From a virus, in IMG/VR virus record IMGVR_UViG_3300033149_005420, positions 1 through 39,553 of that record: DNA of 39,553 bases; one strand, given 5' to 3'. Shown one piece after another: positions 6,563 through 14,339 of the stretch. The notes under the pieces were generated by a model that worked only from the letters and a program-made list of their open reading frames with translations, searched no databases and had not been told where the DNA came from. Both the position numbers and the translations under genes were made by a program. Positions within the stretch are counted from its first letter, which is position 1; every line of letters starts with the position of its first letter.

Positions 6563-6743
6563 CATAATCAAATTAACTACTAGAGATTTAGAAGATCTTA
6601 AAAAAGGTGAAGAAGTTACTGTTGGTGATGCAGTACTAAAGATTGATCCATTAGAAGCAAATATATCTAAAGATACTTTTCCAAGATATACATTGGAAAA
6701 TCACGCTGCACTAATGAAGAAATATAACAAGGAGAAAAAATGA
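6555..6743 (+). CDS. Hypothetical small protein
   Basis: A 62-residue protein starting after GAGGGAAAA. It has a short beta-like segment (KKGEEVTVGDAVLKID) and a lysine-rich end. ATGA overlap with the next gene. Not recognised; the small size and tight coupling are the evidence that it is real. Confidence 0.62.
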   Translation: MSNIIKLTTRDLEDLKKGEEVTVGDAVLKIDPLEANISKDTFPRYTLENHAALMKKYNKEKK

Positions 6744-6952
6744 ATCTAATAACTAAATTTTTAACATGGGCCATTACATTAGCAGGAACTATTTCAGGCA
6801 AGATTTGGCATCTATTAAGAGGATGCCAACCATTTTACAAGCTAATTGTTGTTAATGGAAAATTAAGAAGAAAAATATGTAAGCAATGTGGCAAAAGATA
6901 TGACCGTGTAAATGGTAAATGGAAATATTTTGGGAAGTATGGGAATAAATAA
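6740..6952 (+). CDS. Small protein with amphipathic/membrane segment and zinc knuckle
   Basis: A 70-residue very basic protein. Residues 1-27 are hydrophobic (LITKFLTWAITLAGTISGKIWHLL) and may be a membrane span or amphipathic helix. A cysteine knuckle CKQC with neighbouring lysines and tyrosines follows near residue 47. It begins at the ATG of an ATGA overlap and ends in TAATG with the methylase remnant. Function unknown. Confidence 0.6.
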   Translation: MNLITKFLTWAITLAGTISGKIWHLLRGCQPFYKLIVVNGKLRRKICKQCGKRYDRVNGKWKYFGKYGNK

Positions 6953-7083
6953 TGAAAATATTAAATCTATATTGTGGTATTGGTGGAAATAGAAAGCTAT
7001 GGCCTAAAAATGCAAATGTAACTGCCATTGAAATTGATGAGAAAAATATTTTGTGGTGTTCATTCAGTCAAATTTTTCGATAA
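6952..7083 (+). pseudogene. Truncated DNA methyltransferase (N-terminal SAM-binding segment only)
   Basis: A 43-residue frame starting at the coupled ATG. MKILNLYCGIGGNRKLW followed by VTAIEIDE matches the first SAM-binding motif and acidic loop of phage and bacterial DNA methylases (typically M-K-V-L-N-L-Y-x-G-x-G-G-N, then V-T-A-V-E). After IDEKN the similarity ends and a stop comes 14 residues later. Catalytic motifs are absent, so it cannot methylate DNA alone. The simplest reading is an internal deletion that joined the methylase start to sequence upstream of the HTH gene, whose frame begins inside this remnant. Recognition of the family rests on about 30 residues. Confidence 0.6.
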
Positions 7084-7375
7084 AGAAGGGAATGTTCTTT
7101 TTGATGGTGCTTGCACTTTAGGAATGGGAACTGAAAGCCTCACATTAATGACTAACTGGAAGGAAGAAGCAGGTCATACAAGAACAGAAATGGCAAGAAG
7201 GCTTGGTGTATCTTTAACAATGATTTCTCATGTAATGGCAGGAAGAAAAAACCTAAGTAGATCAAACATTGAAAAGCTAAAAGAAATTACAAGGCGTGAA
7301 CAGATCATCAATGGAAATCCTGCTGATGTTGTTTTGCTTAAATATGAATTGGAAGAGTTTATAGAGGGGTGTTGA
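7037..7375 (+). CDS. Cro/C1-type helix-turn-helix protein
   Basis: About 112 residues from ATG 7037; a TTG at 7028 is an alternative start and neither has a good Shine-Dalgarno. Residues about 37-80 form an HTH_3-type domain: RTEMARRLGVSLTMISHVMAG is the helix-turn-helix, followed by a basic helix and LEKLKE-like segment. The C-terminus is acidic. Probable transcription regulator; the dyad at 2188-2202 and the repeats at 24029-24051 are possible but unproven targets. The first 35 residues overlap the methylase remnant in another frame and may not be an original part of the protein. A shorter start at ATG 7148 is also possible. Confidence 0.68.
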   Translation: MRKIFCGVHSVKFFDKEGNVLFDGACTLGMGTESLTLMTNWKEEAGHTRTEMARRLGVSLTMISHVMAGRKNLSRSNIEKLKEITRREQIINGNPADVVLLKYELEEFIEGC

Positions 7376-7376
7376 T

Positions 7377-7598
7377 ATGGCGCAAGGATTACACTATGAA
7401 GATTCACCGTTTTTAGATGAATTTGAAATAGTTAGAATAAAAACTGCTATTCCTGAATTGATGCCTTTTCATAGAGATATTATGGATAGTCTATGGTGTG
7501 ATTTTTCTACAACGTGGCATTGTGCAGGTGGGTTAGGTGTTGAAGATTCTTATATTGAAGATTTCAGAGATTATCTACTTACGGATAAAAGATGCTAA
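7377..7598 (+). CDS. Hypothetical acidic protein
   Basis: A 73-residue acidic protein after GAGGGG, one base past the HTH stop. It is rich in aromatic and acidic residues (FLDEFEI, DSLWCDF, YIEDFRDYL), with a tryptophan-histidine-cysteine patch (TTWHCAGG). It overlaps the helicase start by 7 bases. Small acidic phage proteins are often inhibitors or DNA mimics, but nothing specific supports that here. Confidence 0.6.
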   Translation: MAQGLHYEDSPFLDEFEIVRIKTAIPELMPFHRDIMDSLWCDFSTTWHCAGGLGVEDSYIEDFRDYLLTDKRC

Positions 7599-9088
7599 AA
7601 CTTAGAGATTACCAATTAAAATCACATGAATTAATTATTGAGAATTTTAAACTTAATAAAAAAGTTGTTTTGGTTGTTATGGCAGGTGGTGGGAAATCAA
7701 TCACAGCAGGATCTTTTGTTGCTAAATATATAAAACATTTTAAATTTGTTTTGATGGTTAGAAAAAGAGATTTAGTTGAGCAACTTGCAAAAGATGCACT
7801 TGGTACTTTTGATTTAGATTATTCAATCTTTATGGCAAATCACCCTAAAATGGATTTATCAAAATCAATTCAAGTTTGTTCAAAAGATACTATGCAAAGT
7901 AGAGATACACTTCCATTTGAAGGTGAAGATGATATTATTTTTATTGTTGATGAATGTGATGAAAATACTGATTATCAAAGAGAGATAATAAAAAGATATT
8001 CAGTAAGCAAAAGATTTTTTTATTTTGGGATGACTGCAACACCTTTTAATGGGCTTGATTTTTTTGATGTAGCAATTGAGCCAATAAAGCCAAAAGAGCT
8101 TTTAAAAAGAGGAATTTTAGTTGAATACATTTACCATGTACCACCAATTTTCAACACTGAAGAACTTGAGGTTATCCAAGGGGAATTTGTAACCTCACAG
8201 ATTAATAAGTCCTTAAATTCTCCAAGAATGATAAAAGATAGTTTTGAGTGGTGGTTAAAAGTTGGTGAAAATCGTCAAACAATGGTTTTCTGCATCAATC
8301 AAGATCATGGAAAAAATGTTGAGGAGTACATAAATAATTACTATGGGATGAAAGTTGCTATCTGCCATGATGCTAATACACCAAAAGAAGAAAGAATTGC
8401 AGGAATAGACGCTTTTAAACGTGGTATTTATCGCTTCTTAATAAATATAGGTTTATATGTGCGTGGCACTAATATAATCGAAATAGGGTGCATTTTAGAT
8501 CTTGCCCCAACGCTTAAGCTGAATAGACACATCCAAAAAGTCACACGTGGATCACGTGCAAATCCTGCTTATAATGATTGTCTTTTAATAGATATAGCAA
8601 ACAACTGCATAAATAATGGGCCTGTATATACTGAAAGGGTTATTGATCTAAGTTCAAACTACAAAAAGAAAAAATCAGATTTAGAAAATGTAATGATGCG
8701 TGTGTGTGAAAAATGCTTTAGAGCCGATGAAACTGCTGCCTTTGGTGTAAAAAATATATGCCCTTTTTGTGGGCACTGCAACAAGCCCATAAAGAAGAAA
8801 AAGTTATCTAAGGATGCAGAAAACAAGATCTTTTTAGAATCTGCATCTGAAGAAGCTATTGAACAAAAAAGAATGATAAATGAATTCAAAAAAGCCTTGT
8901 GGAAAAAGAAAAACATTGGTAAAAGATATCGAAATGATATTGCATTGATATATACACAACAGGATTTTATGAAAAAATACGGGCTTGAAAAAATACTAAA
9001 GATAAAAAAAGCAATATGGCTAAAAGATTCAACAGTTGAAGATTATAAAAGAAAACAATATGTGCCATTAGGGGGGTTAGATGTTTAA
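7592..9088 (+). CDS. SF2 DEAD/DEAH-like helicase with C-terminal zinc finger
   Basis: A 498-residue ATP-dependent helicase or translocase for DNA. A Q-like start (LRDYQ) is followed by Walker A MAGGGKS (about 30-36), Walker B DECD (120-123), TAT (148-150) in motif III, and a second RecA domain ending with a motif VI-like QKVTRGSR (about 315-322). A four-cysteine zinc finger (CEKC...CPFCGHC) lies near 370-395, then a lysine-rich region of about 100 residues. Usual phage members of this class are about 450-550 residues. It opens the replication block and probably acts in origin melting, fork restart or recombination. DECD in place of DEAD/DEAH is within known variation. Confidence 0.88.
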   Translation: MLKLRDYQLKSHELIIENFKLNKKVVLVVMAGGGKSITAGSFVAKYIKHFKFVLMVRKRDLVEQLAKDALGTFDLDYSIFMANHPKMDLSKSIQVCSKDTMQSRDTLPFEGEDDIIFIVDECDENTDYQREIIKRYSVSKRFFYFGMTATPFNGLDFFDVAIEPIKPKELLKRGILVEYIYHVPPIFNTEELEVIQGEFVTSQINKSLNSPRMIKDSFEWWLKVGENRQTMVFCINQDHGKNVEEYINNYYGMKVAICHDANTPKEERIAGIDAFKRGIYRFLINIGLYVRGTNIIEIGCILDLAPTLKLNRHIQKVTRGSRANPAYNDCLLIDIANNCINNGPVYTERVIDLSSNYKKKKSDLENVMMRVCEKCFRADETAAFGVKNICPFCGHCNKPIKKKKLSKDAENKIFLESASEEAIEQKRMINEFKKALWKKKNIGKRYRNDIALIYTQQDFMKKYGLEKILKIKKAIWLKDSTVEDYKRKQYVPLGGLDV

Positions 9089-9371
9089 AAAGGGATTAAA
9101 AAAACTTGATGTTACTTTGACAAAAGAAGGGTGCTTATTGGTTGCAACACAAGATGTACCAGAATTTGAGAGAATACAGGCAATAATTTTAAAAGCACAA
9201 AAAGATAATGAACAACCAAAATCTAACGACAAAAAACACATCTTCACAATCCTAGAAAGAAAAAATAAAGAGATTGCAGATCTTACAGATAAGGTTAATT
9301 CATTAACTCTCCATATAAATATAATTGAAGAAAAAGTTTTATCTTTGCGTGCTGAAAGGTTGGGAAAATGA
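9081..9371 (+). CDS. Hypothetical coiled-coil protein
   Basis: A 96-residue protein overlapping the helicase by 8 bases. The first 35 residues are a beta-rich start (LDVTLTKEGCLLV); residues about 52-96 are a coiled coil (NKEIADLTDKVNSLTLHI). It ends with an ATGA overlap into the next small frame. Possibly an accessory factor of the replication proteins around it; not recognised. Confidence 0.68.
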   Translation: MFKKGLKKLDVTLTKEGCLLVATQDVPEFERIQAIILKAQKDNEQPKSNDKKHIFTILERKNKEIADLTDKVNSLTLHINIIEEKVLSLRAERLGK

Positions 9372-9496
9372 AAGCACTAAGACTATTAGCAGCAACTATT
9401 TTTCTTCCTTTACTAGTCACACTAGATTGCTTGTCATTTGTTTGTGGTGTAGCAACCAAGGCAATCAAAGAAGGGTATGAAGAAGGCAAATCATGA
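9368..9496 (+). CDS. Small secreted or membrane peptide
   Basis: A 42-residue frame starting in ATGA overlap with the previous gene and ending in ATGA overlap with the nuclease gene. The N-terminus is a hydrophobic signal or anchor (LRLLAATIFLPLLVTL) followed by two cysteines (LDCLSFVCG) and a charged tail. It could be a lipoprotein-like or membrane peptide. The double overlap is strong evidence for translation. Confidence 0.5.
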   Translation: MKALRLLAATIFLPLLVTLDCLSFVCGVATKAIKEGYEEGKS

Positions 9497-9885
9497 CTAA
9501 AACAAAAATAAACCCTATTGATTTTGATTATTCAAAAGTTAGGGGATCAACAGAAATGCACAACAAGTTCAAAAAAGAATTTATGATTTATTGCTCAAGA
9601 AAATTCCCTGATGTGATGGTGATTCCATATGATGTTGGGTTTTACAGGGCGTATTCTCAACCTGATATTATTGTTAGGTGTGGGCAAGATGGCGTGCCTG
9701 ATACAATTGTTTTAGGTTGTGGGTGGTATCTTCTTCTTGATATGAAAACAGGTAAAAATAAATTCCAAGAAAACCAAAAAGCAATTAAAGCACGCATTGC
9801 TGAAATAAATAAAGGGCGTGAAAGAGTATTTAAAATTAAATCCTCACTTGAAGGGATTTGTCTAATAGGGAATTGCTATGACTAG
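9493..9885 (+). CDS. VRR-NUC / PD-(D/E)XK-type nuclease
   Basis: A 130-residue protein. The nuclease core is suggested by SQPDIIVRC (the conserved aspartate, near residue 56), then YLLLDMKTGKNKFQENQ (about 79-95), where D-x-K and the downstream glutamine match the VRR-NUC signature. This small nuclease often sits with PolA and an SSB in phage replication modules, acting on branched or flap DNA. Overlaps both neighbours by 4-8 bases. The family is likely; the exact substrate is not known. Confidence 0.72.
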   Translation: MTKTKINPIDFDYSKVRGSTEMHNKFKKEFMIYCSRKFPDVMVIPYDVGFYRAYSQPDIIVRCGQDGVPDTIVLGCGWYLLLDMKTGKNKFQENQKAIKARIAEINKGRERVFKIKSSLEGICLIGNCYD

Positions 9886-10396
9886 AGGAATACTAGATGA
9901 TTGCCTTGATCAAATAGAATCAGATATGCTTGATCAAGCAGTTCAACAAAAGAAAATGAATCCAATCCTTGATAAGCAACTTTGGGTTGTACAAAAGATT
10001 GATGGCAAAATCACTTGGTTTGAAAATAAACTTAAAGAGCTTGAAGAAGAAAAACAGCTTGAACTTAGAAAGATGGGTGATTTGCTTGAACTTGCAATGA
10101 AGCAAACTCACGAACTTAAAAACGGTTATACAGTTAAACCAGACAACAAAAGAAAACTTGAGGTTAAAAACCTAGGTGATTTTTTAAAATGGCTTAAGAT
10201 AAATCGAGAACCTCAAGATGTATTTTCTTTCTTGGAAGAGTCCATAAAGAAAACTTCTCTAACACGCTTTTGTAATAAAGAAGCAAATAATCAAAGAACT
10301 AATGGAGAATTAGAACCTAAAATTGATGGTATCAAATTTGGGGTAGTAACTTATAGAAGATTAACAACAGAGAATAAAAAGGAGAAAAAGAAATGA
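9878..10396 (+). CDS. Coiled-coil protein, possibly Gam-like nuclease inhibitor
   Basis: A 172-residue protein. Residues about 44-82 form a charged coiled coil (IDGKITWFENKLKELEEEK), then a region containing NGYTVKPDNKRKLEVKN and a short beta end (IDGIKFGVVTYRR). This order, a coiled coil followed by a small beta-rich domain ending in 'GxVxxR', is like Mu Gam host-nuclease inhibitors and Gp157-like phage proteins. The match is general only. Its place between the nuclease and the SSB-like gene suggests DNA end protection or recombination. Confidence 0.6.
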   Translation: MTRGILDDCLDQIESDMLDQAVQQKKMNPILDKQLWVVQKIDGKITWFENKLKELEEEKQLELRKMGDLLELAMKQTHELKNGYTVKPDNKRKLEVKNLGDFLKWLKINREPQDVFSFLEESIKKTSLTRFCNKEANNQRTNGELEPKIDGIKFGVVTYRRLTTENKKEKKK

Positions 10397-10668
10397 ATGA
10401 AAATGAAGAAGGAACAACAGTTTTAGATCCTGAACTTAAGAAGAAGATGGAAGAAGAAAAGGCAGCAGAAACAGAAAAACTTGCAAAGCTAAAGGCAGTA
10501 AATAAAGCTATTACTGAAAAGTTAAAAGAATTATCTGATGAGTTTGGCCTTAAGATTTACATGGCAGGGTATCACAAAGACACTGATGAAATGGGAATTT
10601 GGAAATCAGAAAATGTTGGTACATTAGATGAAATGGGATTAAGTAAATTAGTTGAAAGTCAATTTTAA
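10393..10668 (+). CDS. Hypothetical protein with N-terminal coiled coil
   Basis: A 91-residue acidic/lysine-rich protein. Residues 14-50 are a helix or coiled coil; about 52-91 form a small beta-like domain (FGLKIYMAGYHKDTDEMGIW). The next gene has the same plan (charged helix, then a short domain), so the two may be distant paralogues. The ATG overlaps the previous stop and is preceded by AAGGAGAAAAAG. Function unknown. Confidence 0.65.
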   Translation: MNENEEGTTVLDPELKKKMEEEKAAETEKLAKLKAVNKAITEKLKELSDEFGLKIYMAGYHKDTDEMGIWKSENVGTLDEMGLSKLVESQF

Positions 10669-10684
10669 TAACAAAGGAGTTATC

Positions 10685-11002
10685 ATGACTAAAGAAGTAA
10701 AGAAAAAAGTAGTAGTAACAAAGAAGAAAGCAACATCAAAAAAGGCTAAAGCACCAAAGAAATCAAAAGAAGAAAAAGAACTTGAAAAGAAGATTTTGAA
10801 GCGAAAGAAAGAAAATGAAAAATACCAAAAACTATATGGAGCATTAGAAAAAGATATATTGGGATTGGCAAAAAAACACAATGTTGAATTGGTTGCAGGA
10901 ATAAGCTTTAATAAAGAAAATATTGTTGCTCATATTTCAAGCAGTACATCAAGTCTTGTGTGTGGTGGATTGGTTAGAATGTTAGATAAAAGAGTAGGAT
11001 AA
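10685..11002 (+). CDS. Lysine-rich protein with a small C-terminal domain
   Basis: About 105 residues from ATG 10685; AAGGAGTTATC before it fixes this start over the longer upstream frame. The first 50 residues are extremely lysine-rich (VKKKVVVTKKKATSKK), followed by a helix and a compact end (VELVAGISFNKENIVAHI). The N-terminus resembles that of the next gene (AKKVTKKTTAKK), and both share the same AAGGAGTTATC ribosome-binding site, suggesting DNA binding or coordinated expression. Confidence 0.65.
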   Translation: MTKEVKKKVVVTKKKATSKKAKAPKKSKEEKELEKKILKRKKENEKYQKLYGALEKDILGLAKKHNVELVAGISFNKENIVAHISSSTSSLVCGGLVRMLDKRVG

Positions 11003-11011
11003 GGAGTTATC

Positions 11012-11941
11012 ATGGCTAAGAAAGTAACAAAAAAAACAACGGCAAAAAAAGCCGTTGCAGTAGTAGAAAAATCAATGCTTGTTGAAGGAAATCTTTCACA
11101 ATCACTTGCAGCACTTGGTGAAGTAGATTCATCAGTCCTTGGAAATGTTGAACTTGATGTTGCTGATGATATGGAACTATTTAAGAATGATATTGTTATT
11201 CCTAAAATCCATTTGATTCAATCAATGAGTGAATTAAGAAAGCAAAAGAAAGCAAATGAAGGTGATTATGTTGATTCAAGAAGTGAACAAATCCTTTTAG
11301 CTGAAGATGATGAAAAGAAATACTTACCTATCATCGTAATTAAGACTTTTAAAAGATGGCAAACTTTCAAGCTTGTCAATGAAGGCAGCAAAATCAAAAA
11401 AGAATTTATCTCTTCTGAAATTATGACTGTTGAAAATGCAAACCTTGAGTATGATGAAGTTATTGAAGGTGAAGATATTGTTAGAAGGCAAGTCATTTCC
11501 TGTTATGTTCTTCTTGGTGATGATGCCCAAAAAGGTATTGTTAAACCGTACATTGTAGATTTTGCAGGTGCAGCAGGTAAAGGTGCAGGGCGTGCATTGG
11601 TATCAGATATCAAAGTTCTAAACACTGACAAAAAAGATCCACGTACAGGTAAATTAATTCGTAAAGGTATGCCTTCATGGGTTGCTTGGTTTAAGTTAGG
11701 GCAGTATGAAACAGCAATGAATGATAATGATTTCAATGCAAAATCTATTGCTTTTGGTGGAATGTTACCACAAGATATGTGGGGATTTTTAAAAGATACA
11801 AAAGATGAAGTCAATGCACTAATACAAAATGATGCTGTTGAAATTGATGATCGTGATTTACATGAGGCAGCAAAAGCAACTACTGAATCAGCTAATGAAG
11901 ATGTTACAAATCAAACCGCAACAACTGATGCAGGGATTTAA
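11012..11941 (+). CDS. Probable single-stranded DNA-binding protein
   Basis: A 309-residue protein with a lysine-rich N-terminal tail (about 1-15), a central domain containing DIVIPKIHLIQSMS (about 60-75) and GDYVDSRSEQIL, and an acidic, low-complexity C-terminus. The acidic tail after a globular domain is typical of phage SSB proteins, and the 'IPxIxLxQ...G' beginning recurs in PolA-type replication modules. Strong Shine-Dalgarno AAGGAGTTATC. Its place directly before the polymerase supports coating of ssDNA at the fork. The assignment is by pattern and context. Confidence 0.65.
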   Translation: MAKKVTKKTTAKKAVAVVEKSMLVEGNLSQSLAALGEVDSSVLGNVELDVADDMELFKNDIVIPKIHLIQSMSELRKQKKANEGDYVDSRSEQILLAEDDEKKYLPIIVIKTFKRWQTFKLVNEGSKIKKEFISSEIMTVENANLEYDEVIEGEDIVRRQVISCYVLLGDDAQKGIVKPYIVDFAGAAGKGAGRALVSDIKVLNTDKKDPRTGKLIRKGMPSWVAWFKLGQYETAMNDNDFNAKSIAFGGMLPQDMWGFLKDTKDEVNALIQNDAVEIDDRDLHEAAKATTESANEDVTNQTATTDAGI

Positions 11942-11943
11942 TC

Positions 11944-12147
11944 ATGGGGATAAAATTACCAAAAATACAAACGCATAAAGCCCTATACAGCAAAAAAGTT
12001 GATGTAAAAACAATTGATAAGATTGATAAGATTGTTAAAAAACTTGACATAAGTAAGTGGATAGTTATTGACAAATTATTATCTGAAGCATTAGGAATAA
12101 AAACAAATAATGCATTGGATTTAAAAAAGTGGCTAAAGGTTAAGTAA
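11944..12147 (+). CDS. Small basic protein, ribbon-helix-helix-like
   Basis: A 67-residue very basic protein right after the SSB-like gene. Residues about 18-55 (KVDVKTIDKIDKIVKKLDISKWIVIDKLLSEAL) have the beta-strand, helix, turn, helix periodicity of ribbon-helix-helix DNA binders. It sits 17 bases before the polymerase, so it may be an autoregulator or accessory DNA-binding protein. Weak family signal. Confidence 0.55.
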   Translation: MGIKLPKIQTHKALYSKKVDVKTIDKIDKIVKKLDISKWIVIDKLLSEALGIKTNNALDLKKWLKVK

Positions 12148-12164
12148 AATAGGGGAAGAAAGGC

Positions 12165-14213
12165 ATGACACAACATTTAATTAATAATGTTAAAGATTTA
12201 AAAGAAGCCGTACGTGAATTAACAAATCATTCACGCCTTTCTCATGACACTGAATGTAAAGGCCCATCAGGAATTGGTGGGCTTTTTCCTTTTCATGGTT
12301 CAAGAAGTTTTTCCCATATTTTTGCTACAAAAGAAGACGAATATTATTTTAATTTTAATACAGGTGGTATTAATCCAAGGTACAAAAATGAGTTACAACC
12401 AATTTTTAATGATACTGGCAGGGTTATTTTTTATATTAACGCTATGTTTGATGCAACTATTTCGCATTTTGATGGTTTAGTTTTTAAACAAAGAATTGTT
12501 GATTGCCCATCAATAGCACGTGTTGAATTTAATCTGCATGATGGTGGAAGATATGCAAAAGATGAATCATTTTTATCATTAGAATATTTAGCAGATTATT
12601 ATTCAAGTGATGAAAATGAAATCAAAGATAAAAATAATTTAGTTAAAGAATATATAAAAGAGCATAATCTTTATTATGAAGAAAGATGTAGATTCACAGG
12701 AAAACTTCTTCCCCGATATGACTTAGTACCATTAGAGGGATTAATGTTTGAGTATGGTTGTGATGATGCAAGATCAACATTTGATACAGGGCAATCAATT
12801 TTAAGATGTATTAATTATAAAGATCAAAAATACCAACACGAAACTAAAATGATTAATGTTGCTAAAAATGAAATCGGATTTACATCTGCTTTAGTTGAAA
12901 TCAAAATAAATGGGGCAAAATGTTGGGTTGAATACACTGAAAAAGCAGTTAAACACGAAAAAGAAAAAGCCTTGAGGTTACACCAAGAAATTGACAACCT
13001 CACAGGTGGAATTAATTTGAATTCTGGCAAACAGGTTGCTGAGTATTTGATAAAACGTGGTGTTACTGTTCCAAAAAATGCACCAACTGAAAATGATAAA
13101 AAAATGCGTGCTAATTGGCTTATAAAAAAAGAAGCCTTTGAAGCGCAGTATAATTCTGGAAAACTAAAACCAAAGCAATTAGAGACAAAACAAAGGCATA
13201 TAGATCAAGCACAAGCAAAAGCAGATGCAGCAGTTAGTGGTAGATATATTACTGACAAGAAAACTCTCCAAAAATTCATGAAAAAATACCCAAAGCTTGA
13301 TTTTCTCTCAAAAATTACTGAAGCAAAAGCAGCAGATAAAAAACTATCAACCTACTACTTGAATTTTTTAAAGTTTAAAGATGCTGATGATATTATTCAT
13401 TGTGAACTTAACCAAGAAAAAGCAATTACAGGGCGATTGAGTTCTTCAAATCCTAATTTTCAAAATCTTCACAAAGAAAAATGGGATGGTACAGATGATC
13501 AATTTTTAATAAGAAAAAGTATTATTGCAAAAGATCCTGATTTTGATCTATTTTTCCCCGATTATAAGGGGCAAGAAATGTATATTATGATTGATTTAGC
13601 TGAAGATATGGCAATTATCAAAGATATTTTGGAAAATGGTACTGATATTTATATTGCAATGGGCAAAATGGTTTATGCTTTTACAGGCATAAAGATTGAT
13701 AGGCCACAAGCAAAAGCGTTGAGTTTAGGCGTGGCATATGGACAAGGGAAGGCTTTGATTGCAAAGAACTTAAAATGCTCCATAGATGAAGCTATGAAGC
13801 TTAAAAATGCCTTTTTGGGATCACTGAAGGGTGTGGCAAGGCTTAACAAAAGAATGATGAGACAAGCAGAAAGAACAAAGAAAATTCATAATCCGTATGG
13901 GCGTGTGAGCTATATTCTTGATAGAAGGTTTGCTTATAAAGCTCTAAACAGTTTAATTCAGGGAACAGCAGCAGATTGCACCAAACACGCAATGGTTGAT
14001 CTACATCAGTTTTTAAAGCCATATAGATCACATATGATTCTTACAGTCCATGATGAAATAATTTTTGAAATCCATAAAAATGAAAGGCATTTACTGCCAG
14101 AAATAACAACAATAATGAGTGCTGCATATCCTCACAAGCATCTTCCTTTAAAAGTAGATGTTGAATGGTCAAAAAATTCATGGGGGGAAAAAATCGAATG
14201 GGAAGGACAGTAA
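12165..14213 (+). CDS. Family A DNA polymerase with 3'-5' exonuclease
   Basis: A 682-residue replicative polymerase. Exonuclease motifs: DTE (D28, E30), INAMFD (about 95), and YGCDDARSTFD (about 205-215). Polymerase motifs: GRLSSSNPNFQN (about 425), motif A DYKGQE (about 466), motif B KALSLGVAYGQG (about 515) and motif C TVHDE (629-631). There is no N-terminal 5' nuclease, as usual for phage PolA. The ATG follows AGGGGAAGAAAGGC, of which 12 bases (12153-12164) are complementary to the candidate small RNA at 2065-2076, so translation may be repressed by it. Last gene of the early operon. Confidence 0.93.
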   Translation: MTQHLINNVKDLKEAVRELTNHSRLSHDTECKGPSGIGGLFPFHGSRSFSHIFATKEDEYYFNFNTGGINPRYKNELQPIFNDTGRVIFYINAMFDATISHFDGLVFKQRIVDCPSIARVEFNLHDGGRYAKDESFLSLEYLADYYSSDENEIKDKNNLVKEYIKEHNLYYEERCRFTGKLLPRYDLVPLEGLMFEYGCDDARSTFDTGQSILRCINYKDQKYQHETKMINVAKNEIGFTSALVEIKINGAKCWVEYTEKAVKHEKEKALRLHQEIDNLTGGINLNSGKQVAEYLIKRGVTVPKNAPTENDKKMRANWLIKKEAFEAQYNSGKLKPKQLETKQRHIDQAQAKADAAVSGRYITDKKTLQKFMKKYPKLDFLSKITEAKAADKKLSTYYLNFLKFKDADDIIHCELNQEKAITGRLSSSNPNFQNLHKEKWDGTDDQFLIRKSIIAKDPDFDLFFPDYKGQEMYIMIDLAEDMAIIKDILENGTDIYIAMGKMVYAFTGIKIDRPQAKALSLGVAYGQGKALIAKNLKCSIDEAMKLKNAFLGSLKGVARLNKRMMRQAERTKKIHNPYGRVSYILDRRFAYKALNSLIQGTAADCTKHAMVDLHQFLKPYRSHMILTVHDEIIFEIHKNERHLLPEITTIMSAAYPHKHLPLKVDVEWSKNSWGEKIEWEGQ

Positions 14214-14311
14214 ATGTATGATAAATAAAAGTGTAATATTAACAGTGTGTGTTTAATATTATGTATGTGTGTGTTGATAAAACTTTTTTGTTTTGTCGTT
14301 GATGTCTCTCG
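14214..14311. other. Convergent intergenic gap with TG-rich and TAATATTA repeats
   Basis: About 100 bases between the polymerase stop and the terminator. It contains two TAATATT(A) elements and short GTGTGT runs, and an AAAAC-TTTTTT-GTTTT inverted repeat near 14279-14294. No ORF of interest seen. Mainly a zone where the early and late transcripts meet. Confidence 0.4.
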
Positions 14312-14339
14312 AAGCCCCTATTTATTTAGGGGCTTTTTT
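14312..14339 (+). terminator. Intrinsic terminator after DNA polymerase
   Basis: AAGCCCCTA (14312-14320) pairs with TAGGGGCTT (14327-14335), 9 bp with a 6-base loop, followed by a T run to 14339. It ends the rightward early operon. On the other strand no T run follows, so it acts mostly one way. The last codons of the leftward lipoprotein gene are part of the stem. Confidence 0.85.

Noticed and set aside
7592-9088. Type I or III restriction subunit
   Set aside because: SF2 motifs alone do not show it; no specificity or nuclease domain, and it lies in a replication block, so phage helicase is simpler.
12244-12480. Plus-strand hydrophobic frame of 78 codons inside the polymerase
   Set aside because: Frame-shifted shadow of the exonuclease domain; no ribosome-binding site.
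14200-14312. CRISPR or tRNA-like structures
   Set aside because: The short TG and TAATATTA repeats are irregular and no cloverleaf was found; no tRNA or CRISPR array was noticed anywhere in the window.
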